Positions 1 through 6,747 of a DNA stretch of 64,000 nt are shown here, piece after piece. The translations under genes were made by a program, and so were the position numbers. The stretch covers positions 124,001 to 188,000 of the forward strand of contig NZ_RQGH01000033.1 of assembly GCF_004769635.1 (NCBI RefSeq), in the 5' to 3' direction. Below the pieces are notes generated by a model that saw only the letters and a program-made list of their open reading frames with translations, had not been told where the DNA came from and searched no databases. Origin of the DNA: Leptospira jelokensis (lineage in GTDB: Bacteria; Spirochaetota; Leptospiria; Leptospirales; Leptospiraceae). Each line of letters begins with the position of its first letter. The first letter of the stretch is position 1.

Positions 1-1008
1 AATGAACGCTTGTAAAAAGGCTACAAGTAGTTCTAAAAAGTAAATGAGCACTGAACTGAGAACAGATACAGGTGCTATGAGCCAACTTTCGCTCATAAAG
101 ATAAAACCAAGTAACGCAAGGATCATAACGTGTCCTGCTGTCATGTTGGCAAGTAACCTCATCGTTAACGCAAAAGAGCGAGCAATATGAGTTACGATAA
201 ATTCCAATGCCCACATCAGTGGCCATAAAAGGAGGGGAACTCCTTTAGGTACAGCATGTGCTACGAAAGAAATCCCTTGGTAGGAAAATGCTGTTCCATA
301 AATCGTAAGTAAAGTGATAGAAGCGAGTGAAAGAGTCACACTGATGTCACCAGTAGGTGTGATCCCTGACCAAATTTCTCCAAACGTGTGGAGAGAATGA
401 GGTGTGTGGTCCATAACACCCACTGCGACAAGCGCATCGGATGCCGCAACCGTGAGTTCTCCAATGGATGGGATAAGGCCGAACAAGTTACAGAAAAGGA
501 TAAAGAAAAACAATGAGAAGATGTAGTGGTAATACGAATGCCCGTGGTGGTCAAGAGAGGAATCCACAACATTTTCTTTTAAATAGCTGACAAATGCCTC
601 TACACCGGAAGTGAATTTGTTATGCACCTTCTTCGGGTTCTTAGAGATGAGGTTCGCAGCTGGGATAAAAACAAGGAACATAAAGAAACAAGCAATCCAC
701 ATCATGGTCACTCGTTTGGTGATATGAAGATCAAGACCACCTAGGTAATGGTATTTCACCCCATCATGGTTGATAAACACGTCATGGTTTTCTGCATCAA
801 AACCAGGTTGTCCTTCTGTAACAATGGTTCCACCGAAGTTGAGAGGGAAAACCGGTGCATCACCTAAGTGGTGTGCCATCACTTCGCTGAAATCGAAGCC
901 CTCATCAGAGCCGTGCCCTTCCGAATCGTTTGCAAAAACATTCGTAAAACTAAGGGAAAAAACTAATAAAAATGATAAAAAAAACCGATATTTAGACTTA
1001 TTTTCCAC
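1..1008 (-). CDS. atpB: ATP synthase F0 subunit a (partial, 3' end outside window)
   Basis: Subunit a of F1F0 ATP synthase, the membrane proton channel beside the c ring. The gene reads leftward and leaves the window at base 1, so 336 codons are present. The diagnostic helix with the essential arginine is clear around residues 277-293 (RSFALTMRLLANMTAGH), followed by two more hydrophobic segments. The start chosen is a GTG at 1006-1008, giving MENKSKYRF and then a signal-peptide-like stretch ending near VFAND. A soluble stretch of roughly 80 residues follows before the first membrane helix, longer than in E. coli subunit a. An in-frame ATG about 43 codons later (MAHHLGD) is the alternative start. 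The gene overlaps the small membrane gene upstream by 11 bases, which suggests translational coupling inside an atp operon. Confidence 0.95.
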   Translation of the reverse strand, partial: MENKSKYRFFLSFLLVFSLSFTNVFANDSEGHGSDEGFDFSEVMAHHLGDAPVFPLNFGGTIVTEGQPGFDAENHDVFINHDGVKYHYLGGLDLHITKRVTMMWIACFFMFLVFIPAANLISKNPKKVHNKFTSGVEAFVSYLKENVVDSSLDHHGHSYYHYIFSLFFFILFCNLFGLIPSIGELTVAASDALVAVGVMDHTPHSLHTFGEIWSGITPTGDISVTLSLASITLLTIYGTAFSYQGISFVAHAVPKGVPLLLWPLMWALEFIVTHIARSFALTMRLLANMTAGHVMILALLGFIFMSESWLIAPVSVLSSVLIYFLELLVAFLQAFI

Positions 1009-1378
1009 TGAAATAGCTCGCAAATACAAGGAAAAGAAGGTGGACGAAATAGGCAATTAAAAATCCAGAAGTTGCCTCAAAAGGGTACTCTAAGACCTGA
1101 AACGCAGTCAAAATGCTTAAATTGAGAAAAAAGGAGAGAAATACTGTAAAAAAGGGGAATCCGGTCTCTGCTAAAGCCGGGATTTTACGAGGTAGGAACC
1201 TAAGTTGTAAAATGGCCATTTGGATCGCAAAAGAAATGGCCCCTCCGATATAAAATAGAAATCGGTATCCCTCCTCCACCAAACCTATTGTTAGCGGGAA
1301 ACTCAACAACAATAGAACGAATAAATAACTGAAGTAATGCAAATGGAATCGTTTGAGATTGATTGAGTTTAGATCCAT
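998..1378 (-). CDS. small four-helix membrane protein upstream of atpB (AtpI-like position)
   Basis: A 126-residue protein with about four hydrophobic segments and few charged residues, ending SYFSGK. It sits directly upstream of atpB and overlaps it by 11 bases, the place where many bacteria carry atpI, whose product helps assemble the c ring or moves Mg2+. I see no specific AtpI motif, so the name rests on size, topology and position. The start taken is the ATG at 1376-1378 (MDLNSINL). A TTG 12 codons earlier (base 1414) is open but has no Shine-Dalgarno sequence. The promoter of this atp operon should lie in 1379-1608. Confidence 0.7.
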   Translation of the reverse strand: MDLNSINLKRFHLHYFSYLFVLLLLSFPLTIGLVEEGYRFLFYIGGAISFAIQMAILQLRFLPRKIPALAETGFPFFTVFLSFFLNLSILTAFQVLEYPFEATSGFLIAYFVHLLFLVFASYFSGK

Positions 1379-1455
1379 AGGTTCCAATGTGGATTGCCTG
1401 GGATTTGTGGGCAAGAAGGAATGGAGGAAGGTTTTTGGGGGATAGAATGGTATAG

Positions 1456-1506
1456 ATCCCCGCCCTAATCGAACTGGGTGGGGTTAACCACCCGCCGCCC
1501 AATGGC
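1456..1506 (+). repeat. dispersed GC-rich hairpin repeat, copy 1
   Basis: A GC-rich island in AT-rich flanks. It contains CCCCGCCC, a short loop, GGGTGGGG (an 8-bp stem counting one G-T pair), then ACCCGCCGCCCA. A second copy with the same order of blocks lies at 2635-2680. It sits between the 3' end of ohrR and the start of the atp genes. The rest of 1379-1608 shows no gene. Confidence 0.6.
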
Positions 1507-1608
1507 TTCCATATATCACATGTTTGCTGAAAGGGGAATCAATTTCTGAAAATCAAAAAATAAAAAAAAGAAAAAGTTCATGTTTTTACTCAAACGGAAA
1601 AAATACAA

Positions 1609-2049
1609 CTAATGGCTTCCCAATTGGTCCAAAATTGATTTCAATTGCATTGCTTGCGACTCTTCAATTCCAGAAAGGCAAAAAATCTTTTCTGGAATGG
1701 ATTTCGCTTTTTCACGAAGTGATTTCCCCTTTTTAGTAAGCATGATGTTTACGATTCTTTCATCAATGTTACTGCGAATTCTAGAAAGAAATTCCATTTG
1801 CTCCAATCTTTTTAAGAGCGGAGTCAATGTTCCAGAATCCAATTGAAGGCGATCGCCTAACTTACTTACAGTCGCCTCCCCCTCTTCCCACATAACAAGC
1901 ATTACTAAATACTGTGGATAGGTTAACCCTATGTCCGCGAGGAGCGGACGATAGAGTTTCATCAATCGATGCATAGAAGAATACATCGAAAAACAAATTT
2001 GGTTCTTTAACAAAAGAACCTCATCTTTCGGTGTCTTAACCTTGGACAA
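1609..2049 (-). CDS. ohrR: OhrR-type MarR family peroxide-sensing repressor
   Basis: A 146-residue MarR-family winged-helix regulator that closely follows Bacillus OhrR. It has the N-terminal redox-sensing cysteine in NQICF (C19), the YRPLLADIGLTYPQYL region, the recognition-helix segment LDSGTLTPLLKRLEQ and the wing residues SNIDERIV. OhrR proteins repress organic-peroxide resistance genes until the cysteine is oxidised. The gene starts with TTG at 2047-2049 inside the 3' end of the glutathione peroxidase gene (14-base overlap), so the two are co-transcribed and probably translationally coupled. No ATG is available before the cysteine. It would autoregulate through the operator at 2543-2573. 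Confidence 0.9.
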   Translation of the reverse strand: MSKVKTPKDEVLLLKNQICFSMYSSMHRLMKLYRPLLADIGLTYPQYLVMLVMWEEGEATVSKLGDRLQLDSGTLTPLLKRLEQMEFLSRIRSNIDERIVNIMLTKKGKSLREKAKSIPEKIFCLSGIEESQAMQLKSILDQLGSH

Positions 2050-2521
2050 GTTTCTCTATATCCTTTTCGATCGCTTCTGGTTTTGTGATAGGAGCGTAAC
2101 GTTTCACAACGTTTCCATTTTTATCAATGAGAAATTTTGTGAAGTTCCATTTGATATCGAGTGAACCAAAGATACCAGGTGCACTTTTTTTCAAATGAGA
2201 ATAAAGTGGGTCTGTATTCGGACCGTTTACTTCAAGCTTTGAAAATATTGGGAATGTTGTAGAAAAGGTTTTTTCACAAAATAATTTTATATCCGCATCA
2301 GATCCTGGCTCTTGCTCACCGAACTGATTGCACGGGAAAGCCAATATTTCAAAACCTTTTCCCTTCCAACGATCATATGTTTCTTGTAATCCTTTGTATT
2401 GTGGAGTAAACCCACATTGGCTAGCGGTATTAACAATCAATAAAACCTTATCTTTAAATTGTTCCATTGGAATCTCTTCCGATCCACGTTTTACTTTAAT
2501 TTTGTAAAAATCTTCTGCCAT
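2036..2521 (-). CDS. glutathione peroxidase (cysteine type)
   Basis: A 161-residue thiol peroxidase of the glutathione peroxidase family, reducing organic hydroperoxides; cysteine-type members usually draw electrons from thioredoxin. The catalytic tetrad is visible: C36 in ASQCGFT, Q66 in FPCNQFGEQEP, and W125-N126 in KWNFTKFL. No signal peptide, so it is cytoplasmic. It is the first gene of an operon with ohrR downstream. In most bacteria OhrR controls the unrelated peroxidase Ohr; here its likely target is this GPx. Confidence 0.93.
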   Translation of the reverse strand: MAEDFYKIKVKRGSEEIPMEQFKDKVLLIVNTASQCGFTPQYKGLQETYDRWKGKGFEILAFPCNQFGEQEPGSDADIKLFCEKTFSTTFPIFSKLEVNGPNTDPLYSHLKKSAPGIFGSLDIKWNFTKFLIDKNGNVVKRYAPITKPEAIEKDIEKLVQG

Positions 2522-2542
2522 TGCCTACTCCAATATCTTGTT

Positions 2543-2573
2543 TACAATTAGATTGTGCACAATTTAATTTTGT
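2543..2573 (-). promoter_or_regulatory. putative OhrR operator (two adjacent palindromes)
   Basis: Two adjacent imperfect palindromes, TACAATTAGATTGTG (2543-2557) and CACAATTTAATTTTG (2558-2572), lie 22 bases upstream of the peroxidase ATG. They match the known Bacillus OhrR box TACAATTAAATTGTA closely and are placed to block transcription of the gpx-ohrR operon. Confidence 0.75.
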
Positions 2574-2634
2574 TCAATCTTTTTCCTTCCGGAAATTCAA
2601 AAAAAGTTAGTTTTTGGATTTTTTGGGGAATTCA

Positions 2635-2680
2635 ATCCCCGCCCTGGTTTGGGTGGGGAACTACAACCCGCCTCCCATTG
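2635..2680 (+). repeat. dispersed GC-rich hairpin repeat, copy 2
   Basis: Same block order as the copy at 1456-1506: ATCCCCGCCCT, loop, TGGGTGGGG, then ACCCGCC and CCCAT. The loop is five bases shorter. It lies in the 329-base region between gpx and amt, which otherwise holds the OhrR operator near gpx and no recognisable gene. An open frame running through it in phase with amt is not coding. Confidence 0.6.
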
Positions 2681-2850
2681 CGAACCGTTTAACATACCTT
2701 GCTTCCACTGACAAATCCCTATCTCAAATCCCAAATTTTTCTAAAAAAAAGTTCACCTTATTACGATTTTTACTCGCTTTCATACTCCTCCCGTCCTTAA
2801 TAATACGAATTTTATTTCGGAAATTGAATCTAAATCCTCTGGAGTCATTT

Positions 2851-4140
2851 ATGAACTTACACATGGTCTTAAGACCTGTATTCCTCTGTTTTTTCTTGTT
2901 TTTGCCAACTTTGCTTCTGGCAGAAGGGGAAACAGCGACAACAAATCCGATCGATAAATCTGATACAACTTGGATGTTAGTTTCATCAGCGTTGGTCTTT
3001 TTTATGATCCCTGGCCTTTCTTTATTTTATGGAGGGATTGTTCGATCTAAAAACGTATTATCGACAATGATGCATAGTTTTGTCGCCATCATCGTCATGA
3101 CTTTACAATGGACGATTTTCGGTTACAGTTTCGCATTTTCAGGAGACAATCCTTATATTGGGAATTTTGATTTAGCTTTCTTAAATGGAATTGATGTTAA
3201 CTCAACAAAAGGATCAATTCCTACCTACGTTCATTTTTTATTCCAAGGTATGTTTGCTCTGATCACACCAGCTTTGATTTCAGGGGCCATTGCAGAGCGT
3301 ATCAAACTCTCTGCATATGTTGTCTTCATTTTGCTTTGGTCAACCTTAGTTTATGACCCAGTAGCACATTGGGTGTGGGCAGATTCCGGTTGGTTACTCA
3401 AAATGAATGCCTTAGATTTTGCTGGTGGAACAGTTGTTCATCTAATCTCAGGGATTGCTGGTTTGTCAGCAGCGATTGTCATAGGGAAACGAAAAGGTGA
3501 CCCTGGGCTTCTCACCCATCCGAATAACATGACTTATACGTTACTTGGTTCAGGATTATTATGGTTTGGATGGTTCGGTTTTAATGCGGGTTCTGGACTT
3601 GCCGTCAATGGACTTGCCGCAAGAGCATTTTTGGTAACACTCATTGCCCCAGCTGCTGCAGGTGCGAGTTGGTTACTCATTGAATGGTATCATACAAAAA
3701 AGGCAACTGCACTCGGCGCCGCTTCTGGTATAGTAGCTGGACTTGTTGTTATCACGCCAGCATCAGGTTTTGTTGATGTAAAAGGTGCTCTCATCATGGG
3801 TTTACTAGTTTCACCTATCTGTTATTTGGCGATACTTCTAAAAGGGAAACTAAAATACGACGATACCTTAGATGCTTTTGGAATCCACGGAGCAGGCGGA
3901 GCATTTGGAGCCATTTTAACCGGAATCTTTGCATTAGAATTAGCAGAAGGAATGACATTTGAAAGCCAAATGATGGCACAAATCATAAGTGTAGTTGCGA
4001 CAGGTTTTTATTCTTTTGTTGTGTCCTACATACTTGCATTAGTCATAGAAAAAACAATTGGATTTAGAATTGAAGAAGATAAAGAAATCACTGGACTCGA
4101 CCAAGAGATTCATGGTGAAAAAGGATATGATATAAGGTAA
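2851..4140 (+). CDS. amt: ammonium transporter
   Basis: Amt/MEP/Rh-family ammonium channel, 429 residues. The start chosen is the ATG at 2851, preceded by GGAG at 2841-2844 and giving a signal peptide (hydrophobic core ending LLLAEGE), as in many bacterial Amt proteins. The frame is open to 2614, but that stretch runs through a GC-rich repeat and is not protein-like. Family marks: DTTWMLVSSALVFF and LFYGGIVRSKNVLSTMM near the N-terminus, and the twin pore histidines in PVAHWVW and FGIHGAGGAFGA. About eleven membrane helices are expected. glnK follows after five bases, the usual amt-glnK pair in which the PII protein gates the channel. Confidence 0.95.
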   Translation: MNLHMVLRPVFLCFFLFLPTLLLAEGETATTNPIDKSDTTWMLVSSALVFFMIPGLSLFYGGIVRSKNVLSTMMHSFVAIIVMTLQWTIFGYSFAFSGDNPYIGNFDLAFLNGIDVNSTKGSIPTYVHFLFQGMFALITPALISGAIAERIKLSAYVVFILLWSTLVYDPVAHWVWADSGWLLKMNALDFAGGTVVHLISGIAGLSAAIVIGKRKGDPGLLTHPNNMTYTLLGSGLLWFGWFGFNAGSGLAVNGLAARAFLVTLIAPAAAGASWLLIEWYHTKKATALGAASGIVAGLVVITPASGFVDVKGALIMGLLVSPICYLAILLKGKLKYDDTLDAFGIHGAGGAFGAILTGIFALELAEGMTFESQMMAQIISVVATGFYSFVVSYILALVIEKTIGFRIEEDKEITGLDQEIHGEKGYDIR

Positions 4141-4145
4141 AAAAT

Positions 4146-4493
4146 ATGAAATTAGTAATAGCAATCATCCAACCACACAAACTGGAAGAAGTTAAAAACG
4201 AATTAACTAAAAATGAAATCTATCGCCTAACAGTGAGCGATGTCCAAGGTTATGGCCAACAAAAAGGAAAAACGGAGGTATTCCGTGGTCACGAATACCA
4301 AGTCAACTTACTGAGAAAAGTACGTTTGGAAATAGCAGTCAACGATGAGTTTGTGAAACCAACAGTTGATGCCATTTTGAAAGCGGCAAAAACTGGACCA
4401 GAAGGTAAAATTGGTGATGGAAAAATCTTCGTAATGCCACTGGAAGAAGTGATCCGAATCCGAAGTGGAGAACGCGGGAACAAAGCCATTTAA
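4146..4493 (+). CDS. glnK: nitrogen regulatory PII protein (GlnK type)
   Basis: A 115-residue PII signalling protein that binds ATP/ADP and 2-oxoglutarate and closes Amt by inserting its T-loop. The T-loop is intact: VQGYGQQKGKTE then FRGHEY with Y51, the residue uridylylated in proteobacteria; the second loop tyrosine (46) is phenylalanine here. The B-loop is TGPEGKIGDGKIF, with two extra residues compared with the E. coli TGKIGDGKIF, and the C-terminal IRIRSGERG is typical. It follows amt by five bases and ends at a strong inverted repeat. Confidence 0.95.
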   Translation: MKLVIAIIQPHKLEEVKNELTKNEIYRLTVSDVQGYGQQKGKTEVFRGHEYQVNLLRKVRLEIAVNDEFVKPTVDAILKAAKTGPEGKIGDGKIFVMPLEEVIRIRSGERGNKAI

Positions 4494-4505
4494 TCTGCAA
4501 TGGAA

Positions 4506-4536
4506 CTCCCATAGAGCAAACTTGAATCTATGGGAG
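4506..4536. terminator. inverted repeat between convergent glnK and ilvB
   Basis: Perfect 10-bp arms CTCCCATAGA (4506-4515) and TCTATGGGAG (4527-4536) around an 11-base loop, in the 50-base gap between two converging genes. Likely a bidirectional transcription stop, although no long T-run follows. Confidence 0.6.
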
Positions 4537-4543
4537 CACCAAA

Positions 4544-6262
4544 TTACGTGTTTACCAAATCCAAAATGTATTCTTGGTTTGATTTCCCACCAGGGACAAA
4601 AGGATACACTCCCCAATCGGAAGGAATTTTGATTTCTACAATGGCTGGCCCTTCTGAATTGAACAGGGATTCTAACATTTCATTATTTTGGTCTTTCTCC
4701 CATAATAAATAAGAGATTCCAAATGATTCACTTAACATTGAAAAGTTGGGATGGAAATGGAATTCTGATCCTGAATATACATTCCCATAAAACAAATCTT
4801 GTTGTTGTTTCACCAAACCTAAATGCCTATTATTCAATAATATAATTTTTACATTTAAATTCTGTTCTCTTAACGTGGCCAACTCTTGTAAATTCATCAT
4901 AATGGAACCATCACCAGTAAAACAATACACTGGTACATTCGGATTTGCTAAGGAAACACCAATGGAGGCCGGCAATCCAAATCCCATAGTGCCTTGCCCA
5001 CCTGATGTGATCCATTGTGATGGTTTCGAAAATGGATAATACTGAGCCACCCACATTTGGTGTTGTCCTACATCCGTAAGGATAAAGTGATCGTGATTTG
5101 ATATAGTTGTAGCAAGCGATAGAATCAAATCCTTTGCTGGATGGATCTCGGGGATTTGTTTCCATTTTTCCATCTGGGAAAAAGATTCCTCATTTTTGCA
5201 TCCAGCTTTTCTGATTTCATCGATCAACTTGTCTTCCAATAAATATGGAAGCAAAACTGATATATCGATCTGTAAACTTAAATCGGGTTGTTTGATTTTA
5301 CCGATTTCATTTGCCGTAATATCAATGTGAATGATATTTGCATTGGGACAAAATGTATCCTTGTTCCCTATCGCACGATCATCAAAACGAACTCCAATTG
5401 CAATAAGTAAATCACAGAGACCAAGTGCTTCATTGGCCGCAATCGTTCCATGCATTCCCATCATTCCCAAATTCATTGGATCATCTTTTTCAAAGATCCC
5501 CAAACCCATAAGTGTAGTCACAGCCGGAATTTGGGTTCGTTTCACAAATTCACGTAACTGTTTGCATTCTTTTCGGGCACCACCACCAACGTATAACAAA
5601 GGGAACTTTGAATTTTTTACTAGATGAGTAAATTCAAAACAAAAATTTTCGAGAGTTTGGGTCTGATTATGATCTCCATCTGGATACCATTGGATGATTG
5701 GATTGATAGAACCTATGGATTCTTGATGCGCACAAAATAAGTCTGGAACGGATATCAGTTTTGTTTGGATGTCCTTTGGCAAATCAATCCAAACTGGACC
5801 TTTTTTTCCTTCCAATGCAAGATCATAGGCTTCGTTTAATACCATTGGGATACGATTTGGGTCTTCAATGGAATAAACTTTTTTTACGAGTGTTTTCACA
5901 ATTGATTCCGTATCCAATTCCTGGAAGGCATCTGTGCCTTTTAGTGAAAGAGGAACTTGGCCTGAAAAAATAAGTAATGGTATAGAATCTCTATCCGCAT
6001 CAGCAATGGCTGTGATCAAGTTGGCAACGCCTGGTCCTGAGGAAACAAAAACAACACCAACGTTTCCGCTACTCCTTGCCATGCCTTGGGCTATAAATCC
6101 AGCACCTTGTTCGTGTCTTGCAAGGACATGTTTGATGTTTGAAGCCGCCAAACATTCGTACAGTGGGAGTATGGTTCCTCCAGGGACACCTGCGATACTT
6201 TGAATTCCTTTAAATTCTAAAAATTGTATGATACATTGACTTACAGTGATTTCGTTCGGCAT
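4544..6262 (-). CDS. ilvB: acetolactate synthase large subunit, AHAS I (IlvB) type
   Basis: A 572-residue ThDP-dependent acetohydroxyacid synthase joining two pyruvates (or pyruvate and 2-oxobutyrate), the first common step of branched-chain amino-acid synthesis. Visible: catalytic glutamate E51 in RHEQGAGFIAQG, FQELDTES, the ThDP motif GDGSIMMNLQELATL ending NN, and the C-terminal VYPFVPGG. At the substrate-specificity position where most AHAS enzymes have Trp (QWQ), this one has Gln (VKQQQDLFYG), as in E. coli IlvB of AHAS I. The whole sequence resembles IlvB more than IlvI or IlvG. No small regulatory subunit is adjacent. The ribosome site GAGGAG precedes the ATG. A leader ORF rich in Val codons lies upstream. 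Confidence 0.9.
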   Translation of the reverse strand: MPNEITVSQCIIQFLEFKGIQSIAGVPGGTILPLYECLAASNIKHVLARHEQGAGFIAQGMARSSGNVGVVFVSSGPGVANLITAIADADRDSIPLLIFSGQVPLSLKGTDAFQELDTESIVKTLVKKVYSIEDPNRIPMVLNEAYDLALEGKKGPVWIDLPKDIQTKLISVPDLFCAHQESIGSINPIIQWYPDGDHNQTQTLENFCFEFTHLVKNSKFPLLYVGGGARKECKQLREFVKRTQIPAVTTLMGLGIFEKDDPMNLGMMGMHGTIAANEALGLCDLLIAIGVRFDDRAIGNKDTFCPNANIIHIDITANEIGKIKQPDLSLQIDISVLLPYLLEDKLIDEIRKAGCKNEESFSQMEKWKQIPEIHPAKDLILSLATTISNHDHFILTDVGQHQMWVAQYYPFSKPSQWITSGGQGTMGFGLPASIGVSLANPNVPVYCFTGDGSIMMNLQELATLREQNLNVKIILLNNRHLGLVKQQQDLFYGNVYSGSEFHFHPNFSMLSESFGISYLLWEKDQNNEMLESLFNSEGPAIVEIKIPSDWGVYPFVPGGKSNQEYILDLVNT

Positions 6263-6284
6263 AACCTGTCTCCTCTATTGGTTT

Positions 6285-6343
6285 CCCCGTCGACTGGTGC
6301 TTTCTGTCGACCGAGGAAACGAGTGAGGATTATGACAGAAAGC
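6285..6343 (-). promoter_or_regulatory. possible attenuator region of ilvB
   Basis: On the ilvB sense strand, a perfect 10-bp inverted repeat (GCTTTCTGTC at 6343-6334 and GACAGAAAGC at 6308-6299) begins within the last codons of the leader ORF. A second helix can form between the two GTCGAC copies (6311-6306 and 6294-6289), and it shares bases with the first. The Val-codon stretch CCTCGTCG (6372-6365) can also pair with CGACGGGG (6292-6285). These mutually exclusive helices are what an attenuator needs. No T-run follows, so a classical intrinsic terminator is not obvious. Confidence 0.5.
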
Positions 6344-6458
6344 TACGTATGTACGGAGAAACGACGACGAGGACGACAGACATGAGGGCATAAGAAGGCA
6401 TACCAAATTCGAGGTTGGTTGAGTTTCCAATCTTGATTGATGCTTCTTGTTTCTGCAT
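6330..6458 (-). CDS. ivbL-like Val/Leu leader peptide of ilvB
   Basis: A 42-codon frame, 67 bases upstream of ilvB and on the same strand, ending TCA TAA at 6330. It contains the codon run GTC GTC CTC GTC GTC GTT (VVLVVV, 6377-6360). Three in-frame ATG starts exist: 6458, 6401 and 6383. The last gives MSVVLVVVSPYIRSFLS (17 residues). None has a strong ribosome site, and the promoter-like TTGACA at 6497-6492 would put the transcript start close to 6460, so the first ATG may be leaderless or one of the inner ones used. The E. coli AHAS I operon has the same arrangement: the ivbL leader with VVVVRVVVVV controls ilvB by Val/Leu attenuation. Confidence 0.65.
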   Translation of the reverse strand: MQKQEASIKIGNSTNLEFGMPSYALMSVVLVVVSPYIRSFLS

Positions 6459-6467
6459 GGTCAGTTT

Positions 6468-6497
6468 CTTTTATTTTGTAAGGAAGTGATTTGTCAA
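6468..6497 (-). promoter_or_regulatory. putative promoter of leader-ilvB
   Basis: On the minus strand a perfect -35 box TTGACA (6497-6492) is followed 17-18 bases later by a weak -10 (ATAAAA/TAAAAG). It lies between the atpZ stop and the leader ORF. Confidence 0.5.
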
Positions 6498-6519
6498 GAA
6501 TTTATTTGGATGATTCCCT

Positions 6520-6747
6520 TCATTCGTTCTCTTTGGCCCGTTTGATAAGAGAGTAAAATGCGAAACTAAAACCCAAAAAAAATCCAATGAGTAACCATAG
6601 AGGTTCCGATTGCAAGTATTCATCCAAATAGTAACCACCAAGGACAAAAAGGATGATGGATGATACAAATTCAAATCCAGCACCGGCCATTGCCATTGGT
6701 GATTTTTCTCCCTTTTTTGGAGAGGGTTTTTCGGGAGTATCTGTCAC
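6520..6747 (-). CDS. AtpZ/AtpI-family two-helix membrane protein
   Basis: A 75-residue protein with a charged N-terminus (KPSPKKGEKSP) and two transmembrane segments separated by a short loop (YYLDEYLQSEPLW). This matches the AtpZ/AtpI family, encoded with F-type ATP synthases and thought to help c-ring assembly or Mg2+ uptake. It overlaps lepB by four bases and is about 5 kb from the atp genes at the left edge, so it is separated from the ATP synthase operon. Family assignment rests on topology and the short conserved hairpin. Confidence 0.7.
   Translation of the reverse strand: MTDTPEKPSPKKGEKSPMAMAGAGFEFVSSIILFVLGGYYLDEYLQSEPLWLLIGFFLGFSFAFYSLIKRAKENE

Noticed and set aside
770..1060. Plus-strand frame over atpB
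   Set aside because: Antisense shadow of a well-supported gene.
2614..2850. N-terminal extension of the ammonium transporter frame
   Set aside because: It runs through the GC-rich repeat, has no ribosome site, and the ATG at 2851 gives a signal peptide with GGAG upstream.
2581..2850. Sigma-54 promoter before amt
   Set aside because: TTGC-type boxes occur but without the GG element at the required spacing.
6263..6519. T-box riboswitch upstream of ilvB
   Set aside because: No T-box sequence or specifier-loop pattern seen; the Val-rich leader ORF explains the region better.
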